Shown: positions 1 to 5,026 of the stretch, piece by piece | How the letters are laid out: every line of letters starts with the position of its first letter | How positions within the stretch are numbered: the first letter of the stretch is position 1 | Assembly: GCA_029262095.1 (NCBI GenBank) | Contig: JAJDAB010000369.1 | Coordinates: 1 to 5,026 of the forward strand | Source of the DNA: Candidatus Hydrogenedentota bacterium | GTDB lineage: Bacteria; Hydrogenedentota; Hydrogenedentia; Hydrogenedentales; SLHB01 | Reading direction: 5' to 3' | DNA: 5,026 nucleotides | Made by a program: the position numbers and the translations under genes | Notes under the pieces: model-generated | Seen by the model: only the letters and a program-made list of their open reading frames with translations | Told to the model about the DNA's origin: nothing | Database searches by the model: none

Positions 1-2508
1 CTGCAAATGCGCGCGCACGACCAGGGCGTCGTGCAATTGGAGTCGGACCGAATTTTCCTGAGCGAGGAAACCGCTCGGGCGGGTTCAGCACTGCCAGGCG
101 CACAAGGCATCTTAACGTACCTCGTCACATCAATGGGCCACGGCGAAAAATTGACGCCGTATTTCTTTGGTGTGGCGGGTTCGGTACCGGACGGCATGGG
201 CGACGATGAAATCGTTATCAATCGCTGGGCCGCGAATGAACTGGGTGCTGATATCGGCGATACCGTGACGCTTAAGTACGCGGTGTTACAGGCTTCGAAC
301 GAGTTTACGGAAGCATCGCGCGCGTTCACCGTCCACAGCATTCGAGAAATGGCCGACCTTGAGACCGATCGCGAGCTCATGCCCGTTTTCCCCGGCTTGA
401 GCGATGTTGAAAGTTGCGCGGAATGGGACGTCGGTATGCCGATGGACGAGGAGCTGTTGAACGACGAGTCCAATGAAGCGTATTGGGACGAATATCGGCA
501 GACGCCCAAGGCATTTGTGACGCTCGCTGCCGGTCAAGCCATGTGGCAGAACCGTTTCGGCGGGTTAACATCTGTTCGATACGTTGACACTGAAGCGACC
601 GCAGACGAACTGAAGACATCGCTGCGCGATGAAATGGACCCGACGCTACTTGGGCTTTTCTTCATCCCCGTAGGCGAGCAAGCGGCGATGGCCGTATCAG
701 GCGCGATGGATTTCGGCGGCCTATTTTTGGGAATGAGTTTCTTTCTCATCGTGGCGGCGCTCTTACTGACCGGGATGTTGTTCGTATTCGGCGTGCAACA
801 GCGCGCATCGCAGTTGGGGACGCTTCAAGCGTTGGGATATCCCACGAAAACCGTTCGGCGGCTCATACTCGGCGAGGGATTTATCATCGCGCTGGTCGGC
901 GTCGCGGGCGGCGCGCTGCTGGGGACGTTTTATACACGCGCGCTGATCTACGGACTCGGTCAATACTGGCAGGGCGCAGTTGCAAATGCCGCGATTCTCT
1001 ACCATGCCGAAACAACGACGCTACTCCTGGGCGCGGTCATTACGTTGGTATGCGCCATGGCCGCGATGTGGTGGGTTCTTCGTGGCCTTTTCAAGCGGAC
1101 GACACGCGATCTACTCACTATGAATTTCTCACAGGACGATACGTCGGGGCCGACCAAAACAAACGGCGTCGTGGCGCGCGTACTGCCCGGCGTTTGTGCG
1201 CTATTGGCGTTTACGATTGTCGGTTCTTCGTTCGTGATCGAAATGGGTAATGCAGCGCCGGCATTCTTTGGCGCGGGCGCTTTGCTGTTGTTGTCCGGCG
1301 TCCTCTTTTTTCGGTTGGCGATTGTACGATTGCAGCGTAACCGGAGCCCTGAATCGTTCGCGGTTGGGACGCTCGCAGTCCTCAACTTGTCGCGCCGTCC
1401 TGGCCGTAGTCTGGCGGTCGTATCGTTGTTGGCCTGTGGATGCTTTCTCGTTTTCGCGGTGTCTTCGATGCAAGAAGATATGGTGGCGCACGCAGATGAT
1501 AGGGCGTCCGGTACGGGCGGATTCGCACTGCTGGCGGATGCAACGTTTCCGCTGCTGGAGGATCCGGCTGGAGAAATCGACGACGGGTCTGTGACGACGA
1601 CCGCGATCAAAGTACGGGACGGCGATGACGCGAGTTGCCTAAACCTGAACCAAGCGCAAACACCTCGGTTACTGGGCGTAAACGTCGCTGAGATGGCAGA
1701 TCGTGGCGCATTCGTATCGGAGGGTGACGACGAGACGTGGGCGTTGCTCAACACGGAATTGCCGGACGGCGTGATACCCGCGCTTGTTGGGGATGCAAAT
1801 ACCGCGTTGTGGACACTCAAGAAGAAAACCGGCGTGGACAAGGGCGACGTACTCATCTACATAGACGAGGCTGGCAATGAAGTTCCTATCAAGTTGGTGG
1901 GTCAATTACCGATGCGCCTTTCTGTATTTCAGGGGAGTCTCCTAATTTCACAGGACGTGTTTACGCGATTGTTTCCGTCAGAAGATGGTCATCGAATGTT
2001 TCTGATCGACGCACCGGGGGATAGGACCAGCGATGTCATCGCTACATTTGGCCGCCGGTTCGATCGATTTGGGTTGGATACAATCCCTGCGGTCGATCGT
2101 GTCCTCGAGTTTTACGCGGTCGAGTCGACTTATCTCGCGATGTTTCTCGTGTTGGGCGGACTTGGATTGGCCATCGGGAGTATCGGCATGGCCGTCGTTG
2201 TCCTCCGCAACTTGTTCGAACGCCGCGGCGAATTGGCCATGTTGCAAGCCTTGGGGTTCAGCCGCGGACCGGTATACCGTGCGTTGTTCTCGGAATATGG
2301 GACGCTTATGCTTGCGGGCCTCGCGATTGGTGGAGTGGCGGCAATCGTATCGATGATTCCCGCCCTGATGTCAGCGAACACCGATGTCGCTTTTGGGACG
2401 CAGGCGCGATTGGCGGTCTTGGTCGTGATGACCTGTGCGGCCTGCATGGGTATGGCGATTCTGGCCGGATTTCGGAAGGACGACGCAGACGCTCTACGGG
2501 ACGAATAG
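1..2508 (+). CDS. FtsX/MacB-superfamily ABC transporter permease, 5'-truncated by window edge
   Basis: This is the membrane subunit of an ABC transporter of the FtsX/LolE/MacB/YbbP type. Such permeases work with a separate ATPase, often on lipoproteins, lipids or peptides in the envelope; the substrate here is unknown. The frame is open from base 1, so the ATG at 7 (residue 1 below) is probably internal. Residues 1-230 form an extracytoplasmic MacB-like domain (DEIVINRWAANELGADIGD at 68-86). An FtsX core follows, with membrane segments near 237-262, 289-308 and 336-359 and the loop signature LGTLQALGYP at 270-279. Two linker segments lie near 388-411 and 418-438, then one near 466-485 after NLSRRPGRSLAV. 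A second soluble domain (about 490-705) contains DDASCLNLN at 540-548. The second core has segments near 710-733, 764-786 and 801-822, with ERRGELAMLQALGFS at 738-752. The end, DADALRDE, is typical of FtsX proteins. Nine segments are visible; a tenth upstream would give the usual ten. The partner ATPase is not in the window and may lie upstream. No frameshift is seen. Confidence 0.9.
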   Translation: MQMRAHDQGVVQLESDRIFLSEETARAGSALPGAQGILTYLVTSMGHGEKLTPYFFGVAGSVPDGMGDDEIVINRWAANELGADIGDTVTLKYAVLQASNEFTEASRAFTVHSIREMADLETDRELMPVFPGLSDVESCAEWDVGMPMDEELLNDESNEAYWDEYRQTPKAFVTLAAGQAMWQNRFGGLTSVRYVDTEATADELKTSLRDEMDPTLLGLFFIPVGEQAAMAVSGAMDFGGLFLGMSFFLIVAALLLTGMLFVFGVQQRASQLGTLQALGYPTKTVRRLILGEGFIIALVGVAGGALLGTFYTRALIYGLGQYWQGAVANAAILYHAETTTLLLGAVITLVCAMAAMWWVLRGLFKRTTRDLLTMNFSQDDTSGPTKTNGVVARVLPGVCALLAFTIVGSSFVIEMGNAAPAFFGAGALLLLSGVLFFRLAIVRLQRNRSPESFAVGTLAVLNLSRRPGRSLAVVSLLACGCFLVFAVSSMQEDMVAHADDRASGTGGFALLADATFPLLEDPAGEIDDGSVTTTAIKVRDGDDASCLNLNQAQTPRLLGVNVAEMADRGAFVSEGDDETWALLNTELPDGVIPALVGDANTALWTLKKKTGVDKGDVLIYIDEAGNEVPIKLVGQLPMRLSVFQGSLLISQDVFTRLFPSEDGHRMFLIDAPGDRTSDVIATFGRRFDRFGLDTIPAVDRVLEFYAVESTYLAMFLVLGGLGLAIGSIGMAVVVLRNLFERRGELAMLQALGFSRGPVYRALFSEYGTLMLAGLAIGGVAAIVSMIPALMSANTDVAFGTQARLAVLVVMTCAACMGMAILAGFRKDDADALRDE

Positions 2509-2522
2509 CCCCTATTTCGTTT

Positions 2523-2538
2523 AATTTGGGCTCAAATT
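2523..2538. repeat. Inverted repeat AATTTG-GGCT-CAAATT
   Basis: Perfect 6-base arms (2523-2528 and 2533-2538) flank a 4-base centre, starting 15 bases after the permease stop codon. The arms are AT-rich and no T-run follows, so it is a poor terminator. It resembles a small operator-type palindrome, but an arm this short can occur by chance. Confidence 0.3.
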
Positions 2539-2557
2539 CATGCCGCGCTGAATATAG

Positions 2558-2581
2558 AACTGTGTAACCTTGTTTACAGTT
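2558..2581. repeat. Imperfect inverted repeat AACTGT...ACAGTT
   Basis: Six-base arms (2558-2563 and 2576-2581) can be extended, after a GT/T internal loop, by a further AAC/GTT pairing around a CTT loop. The 3' arm overlaps the weak promoter-like sequence, so it could be an operator or an mRNA leader hairpin. No T-run follows, which argues against a terminator. It has no recognised match to a known regulator site. Confidence 0.3.
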
Positions 2582-2623
2582 AGGGCACTGCTAATACGGC
2601 GCTTTCAACAACATTTATCGACG

Positions 2624-2629
2624 AAGGGA
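2624..2629 (+). promoter_or_regulatory. Ribosome binding site of first propeller gene
   Basis: AAGGGA lies 7 bases before the ATG at 2637. It is a good Shine-Dalgarno sequence and supports this start, which also yields a proper signal peptide. Confidence 0.65.
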
Positions 2630-2636
2630 CTACAAA

Positions 2637-3974
2637 ATGCAGATTCGGGGATATGCCATATTGGTTGGGGCATGCCTGGCGTTTTCAGGTTTGGCCGCTG
2701 GCCTGGATGTGGCCGACAATTGGCCGACTTGGCGAGGTCCGACACCGAACGGTGTGGCGCTGAAAGGCAACCCGCCGACGGAGTGGAGCGAAACTGAAAA
2801 CGTGAAGTGGAAAGTCGACCTTCCCGGTCTGAGCAGTTCAACGCCCATCGTTTGGGGCGACAAACTATTTATTCAAACGGCTGTCCCGTCCGCCGAAGAA
2901 ACGAAACCGGCTGAACCGGAAGCTGCGCCGGAAGGCCGTAGACGACGTGGACCGCCGCGTGGCCCGGCCCCGACGGTCCCTTGGAATTTCAATGTCGTGT
3001 GCATGGACCGGAACACAGGCGAAGTTCTCTGGGAAAAAACTGCGCGCGAAGAAGTGCCGCATGAAGGACATCACCCAACCGGAAGTCATGCATCGTATTC
3101 GCCGGTCACCGATGGCGAAAAGTTGTGGGCCAGTTTTGGTTCTCGAGGTCTGCACTGTTACGACCTTGACGGCAACCTCCAATGGAGTGCAGACCTCGTC
3201 CAGATGAAAATCCGAAACCGCTTTGGCGAAGGCAGCTCCCCCGCATTGGCCGGTGACGCAGTAATCGTTGTGCAAGATCACGAAGGCCAGTCCAAAATTT
3301 ACGCTTTCAACAAAGACACCGGCGAAAAACTTTGGGAAAAGGATCGCCAGGAAATGACTTCCTGGGCGACACCTTTGACCATCGAAGTAGAAGGCCAATG
3401 GCAAGTCATCGCGACGGCGACGCGCCGTATCACCAGCTACGACGCGAAGACCGGTGACGAAATCTGGGAATGCGCGGGCATGACGCTGAACGCCATCCCC
3501 ACACCGGTTCACGGGTTCGGCAATGTCTATTGCACGAGCGGCTTCCGTGGCTCTGCGTTGAAGGCAATAGAATTGGGCCATACAGGCGACCTAACAGACA
3601 CGGATGCAATCAAATGGGAAGTGGAAAAGGGCACGCCATATGTCCCCTCTCCCCTACTCTATGGCGAAAAACTTTACGTGAATACCGGCAATAGGGCGGT
3701 GATTTCGTGCTACAACGCCGAAACCGGCAAACCATACTTCGTTGATGAAAAGCTCGATGGTATGCGCACGGTATATGCTTCACCGGTCGGCGCAGGCGGA
3801 AACGTTTACTTCTCGGATCGCGAAGGAAATTTCACGGTGGTGAAACATTCAGACTCATTTGAAATCGTTGCGAGCAACACTCTCGACGATGTATTCGATG
3901 CTTCGCCAGTCATCATCGGAGATGTCATGTACCTAAAAGGTGCGAAAAGCCTTTATTGCATTGCGGCGCAATAG
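2637..3974 (+). CDS. Secreted PQQ-like (BamB-type) beta-propeller repeat protein
   Basis: This is a complete 445-residue exported protein of the PQQ-binding-like beta-propeller superfamily. The name refers to the fold: I see no sign of a quinoprotein dehydrogenase active site, and these short forms are usually thought of as binding or scaffold proteins. Residues 1 to about 22-26 form a signal peptide (AILVGACLAFSGLAAG core), with cleavage probably near AAG or DVA. The conserved block WPTWRGP...NPPTEWSETENVKWKV spans 29-60. Propeller blades show as 'xxYxxxTGexxWe' repeats near 120-134, 172-184, 219-235, 264-278 and 355-368, with weaker ones near 309-330, 398-414 and 437-443. This suggests a seven- or eight-bladed ring. 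Between the first conserved block and blade 120-134 sits a low-complexity linker (84-116), first Glu/Pro/Ala-rich and then RRRRGPPRGP. It is the first gene of a tight set with the DUF218 gene 28 bases downstream, and is a paralogue of the gene at 4620. It acts in the periplasm or at the cell surface; its ligand is unknown. Confidence 0.88.
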   Translation: MQIRGYAILVGACLAFSGLAAGLDVADNWPTWRGPTPNGVALKGNPPTEWSETENVKWKVDLPGLSSSTPIVWGDKLFIQTAVPSAEETKPAEPEAAPEGRRRRGPPRGPAPTVPWNFNVVCMDRNTGEVLWEKTAREEVPHEGHHPTGSHASYSPVTDGEKLWASFGSRGLHCYDLDGNLQWSADLVQMKIRNRFGEGSSPALAGDAVIVVQDHEGQSKIYAFNKDTGEKLWEKDRQEMTSWATPLTIEVEGQWQVIATATRRITSYDAKTGDEIWECAGMTLNAIPTPVHGFGNVYCTSGFRGSALKAIELGHTGDLTDTDAIKWEVEKGTPYVPSPLLYGEKLYVNTGNRAVISCYNAETGKPYFVDEKLDGMRTVYASPVGAGGNVYFSDREGNFTVVKHSDSFEIVASNTLDDVFDASPVIIGDVMYLKGAKSLYCIAAQ

Positions 3975-3995
3975 TCGAATCCATAAATAATATTC

Positions 3996-4000
3996 GGGAA
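3996..4000 (+). promoter_or_regulatory. Possible ribosome binding site of DUF218 gene, unusually close to start
   Basis: GGGAA lies only 2 bases before the ATG at 4003 (3 bases if just GGGA is counted), closer than the usual 5-9. The start is still favoured because it gives a basic N-terminus (KTRKR) leading directly into a membrane segment, and no better in-frame ATG precedes that segment. Translation may be weak, or may depend on ribosomes arriving from the upstream gene. Confidence 0.4.
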
Positions 4001-4002
4001 GC

Positions 4003-4608
4003 ATGACGAAAACTCGAAAACGCATTTCGGTAATCGTATTAGTGTGTATCGCGGCGTTCATGGCGTTTGTCGCGTTCAACACCTATGAAGTTGTCCGATT
4101 TTCGGAAACGTACGTTGATACGCCAGCCGATGTTGCCATTGTGCTCGGCGCCGGTACGGCGAACGGAAAGCTCTCGGCCGTATTCGTGGAGCGGTTGAAC
4201 CACGGGATGTGGCTGCTAGAGGAAGGAAAGGTGCCAACGATAATCCTGACCGGCGGGTATGGCGATGGTCAACAAATTTCCGACAGCCAGGCGGCGAAAG
4301 ATTTCGTGATAGCTAAAGGCGTTCCTGAAGCGAAAATCCTGATCGAGGAAAACTCTACCATTACATCGGAAAACCTTCAGGAAGCGCAGACCATCATGGA
4401 AACGCAAGGTATGGAAACCGCGCTCATCGTGTCCGATCCGCTGCACATGAAACGCGCAATGGCGATTTGCGGGGTATTGGGTATGAACGCCGATCCCTCG
4501 CCAACGCCAACCACGATGTACCGGACGTGGAGTAAGAAGTTTAAATTGTTGATGTACGAGTCGTTCTTCTACAATGCACGATTACTGTTAGGGCCGTTCT
4601 ACACCTAA
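4003..4608 (+). CDS. YdcF/SanA-family (DUF218) membrane-anchored envelope protein
   Basis: This 201-residue protein has one N-terminal membrane anchor (about 8-27, after the basic stretch KTRKR) followed by a DUF218 domain at about 40-185 that should face the periplasm. Family hallmarks are visible: ADVAIVLGAG at 42-51, an ER pair at 63-64, TIILTGG at 79-85, SDSQAAKDFVIAKGVP at 93-108, EENSTITSEN at 115-124 and LIVSDPLHMKRA at 141-152. The pattern of Gly-rich loop, acidic/Asn loop and 'SDPLHMKRA' is typical of SanA/YdcF proteins. The known relatives SanA and ElyC of Escherichia coli affect envelope integrity and vancomycin exclusion; their biochemical activity is poorly defined. Length is close to that of SanA (about 240 residues), slightly short. 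It lies between two paralogous propeller genes, 28 bases after one and 11 before the other, which suggests co-transcription. The family call is firm. The exact role is not, so I give no gene symbol. Confidence 0.88.
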   Translation: MTKTRKRISVIVLVCIAAFMAFVAFNTYEVVRFSETYVDTPADVAIVLGAGTANGKLSAVFVERLNHGMWLLEEGKVPTIILTGGYGDGQQISDSQAAKDFVIAKGVPEAKILIEENSTITSENLQEAQTIMETQGMETALIVSDPLHMKRAMAICGVLGMNADPSPTPTTMYRTWSKKFKLLMYESFFYNARLLLGPFYT

Positions 4609-4611
4609 GGA
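4607..4611 (+). promoter_or_regulatory. Ribosome binding site of second propeller gene, overlapping upstream stop codon
   Basis: AAGGA begins inside the TAA stop (4606-4608) of the DUF218 gene and sits 8 bases before the ATG at 4620. The spacing is ideal and fixes the start. The overlap with the stop codon suggests translational coupling of the two genes. Confidence 0.7.
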
Positions 4612-4619
4612 ATCCGATT

Positions 4620-5026
4620 ATGAACAAGCGAGTATTGATGACACTACTTACGGGAATGTTCGCGCTGAGCTCAATCGCGCATTCGGCGGACAACTACTGG
4701 CCGACCTGGCGTGGCCCGGATAACACTGGTGTCGCGACGGTAGGCAATCCGCCAACGACATGGAGCGAGACGGAGAACGTCAAGTGGAAAGTCGAAATGC
4801 CGGATGCTGGGGATTGCACGCCCATCATCTGGGGAGACAAAATCTTTATTCAATTCGCGGTGGCTACCGCGGAAGACCCGGATGCGAAAGTACCCTCGCA
4901 AGAAGAAGCCGGTCGGGAGATTTTCACAAAGACACCAACGGTGTCGTACACTTTTGGCGTGATGTGCCTTGATCGTGCAACTGGTAAAACACTCTGGGAA
5001 ACGCCGCTACTCGATTCGGTTCCACA
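4620..5026 (+). CDS. Second secreted PQQ-like beta-propeller protein, 3'-truncated by window edge
   Basis: Only the first 135 residues are visible; the frame is open to the window end. Residues 1 to about 23 form a signal peptide: MNKR, a hydrophobic core, then SIAHSA before DNYWPTW. The block WPTWRGP...NPPTTWSETENVKWKV (27-58) and TPIIWGDKIFIQ (67-78) match the propeller protein encoded at 2637: 39 of 55 residues are identical without gaps over residues 27-81 here and 29-83 there. After it comes a variable acidic linker (about 82-109, EDPDAKVPSQEEAGREIF), unlike the Arg/Pro-rich one of the paralogue. The first blade motif follows, VMCLDRATGKTLWE at 114-127. The DNA of the conserved block differs at many codon positions, so the duplication is not recent. 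It is probably co-transcribed with the DUF218 gene 11 bases upstream. Ligand and function are unknown; the full protein is likely of similar size to its paralogue. Confidence 0.85.
   Translation, partial: MNKRVLMTLLTGMFALSSIAHSADNYWPTWRGPDNTGVATVGNPPTTWSETENVKWKVEMPDAGDCTPIIWGDKIFIQFAVATAEDPDAKVPSQEEAGREIFTKTPTVSYTFGVMCLDRATGKTLWETPLLDSVP

Larger units (their letters stand above)
2509..2636 (+). promoter_or_regulatory. Intergenic region, possible promoter/leader of the propeller operon
   Basis: This 128-base gap is the largest in the window and is more AT-rich than the flanking genes. It holds two short inverted repeats (2523-2538 and 2558-2581) and weak promoter-like hexamers: TTGTTT at 2570-2575 and TAATAC at 2592-2597, 16 bases apart. 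Each hexamer matches the sigma-70 consensus at only three of six positions. TATAGA at 2553-2558 is another possible -10 element but has no well-spaced -35 partner. Neither inverted repeat is GC-rich or followed by a T-run, so I see no intrinsic terminator for the permease gene. A promoter here is plausible from the layout, but the sequence alone does not fix it. Confidence 0.3.

Noticed and set aside
7..9. ATG at 7 as the true start of the permease
   Set aside because: The frame is open upstream to base 1. No signal or first membrane segment precedes the extracytoplasmic domain that is already under way, so the gene must begin outside the window.
999..1856. Long minus-strand open frame (285 codons) opposite the permease
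   Set aside because: Its product is Ser/Thr/Pro/Ala-rich without any domain or membrane pattern, as expected of a shadow frame. The plus-strand permease has clear FtsX signatures across the whole stretch.
2558..2581. Rho-independent terminator after the permease gene
   Set aside because: The hairpin is short, AT-rich and imperfect, and the bases after it (AGGGCACTG) contain no T-run.
2637..2681. Possible lipobox (VGAC, Cys13) in the first propeller signal peptide
   Set aside because: Cleavage before Cys13 would leave a signal peptide of only 12 residues with one basic residue, too short. The hydrophobic stretch continues to about residue 22, so an ordinary signal peptidase I substrate is more likely.
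2865..3581. Minus-strand open frame (238 codons) opposite the first propeller gene
   Set aside because: The product is rich in Arg and Phe with no recognisable motif, and the plus strand carries regular propeller blades here. Shadow frame.
2637..3974. Quinoprotein (PQQ-dependent) alcohol or glucose dehydrogenase
   Set aside because: The protein is 445 residues, shorter than typical enzymes of about 600 or more. I see no adjacent-Cys pair and no dehydrogenase active-site region; only the propeller blade repeats are shared.
3976..3996. Inverted repeat CGAAT...ATTCG between the first propeller and the DUF218 gene
   Set aside because: Only five paired bases around an 11-base loop, with no T-run; it is expected by chance and sits inside a likely operon.

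Overview
The window carries four genes, all on the plus strand and closely packed. It suggests a Gram-negative-type bacterium of the Planctomycetota, Verrucomicrobiota, Lentisphaerota or Candidatus Hydrogenedentota kind. This rests on secreted beta-propeller proteins that open with a 'WPTWRGP ... NPPT.WSETENVKWKV' block right after the signal peptide, and on a very long FtsX-type permease with a 'DDASCLNLN' motif. Both are styles I associate with those phyla. The assignment is inference from memory, not a search result. Base composition is moderate, by eye a little above 50% GC.

Layout. Positions 1-2508 hold the 3' part of an ABC-transporter permease of the FtsX/MacB superfamily, whose start lies upstream of the window. 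A 128-base gap (2509-2636) with two small inverted repeats and only weak promoter-like sequence follows. Then comes a compact set: a complete secreted PQQ-like beta-propeller protein (2637-3974), a membrane-anchored YdcF/SanA-type DUF218 protein (4003-4608), and a second propeller protein (4620 to beyond 5026). The last two gaps are 28 and 11 bases, and the Shine-Dalgarno of the last gene overlaps the stop codon of the DUF218 gene. These three genes are therefore probably one transcription unit. The permease may belong to a separate upstream unit, or may read through.

How the genes fit together. All four products are predicted to act in or across the cytoplasmic membrane and periplasm. The two propellers are paralogues: 39 of 55 residues are identical in the ungapped block after the signal peptide. 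They flank the DUF218 gene and differ most in a charged linker just after that block. An envelope-related role for the propeller-DUF218-propeller set is plausible but unproven.

I see no tRNA, rRNA, CRISPR array, insertion sequence, phage gene or convincing intrinsic terminator. The large minus-strand reading frames are shadows of the plus-strand genes. I found no clear sign of a wholly new system. The most interesting item is the paralogous propeller pair bracketing a SanA-like gene.
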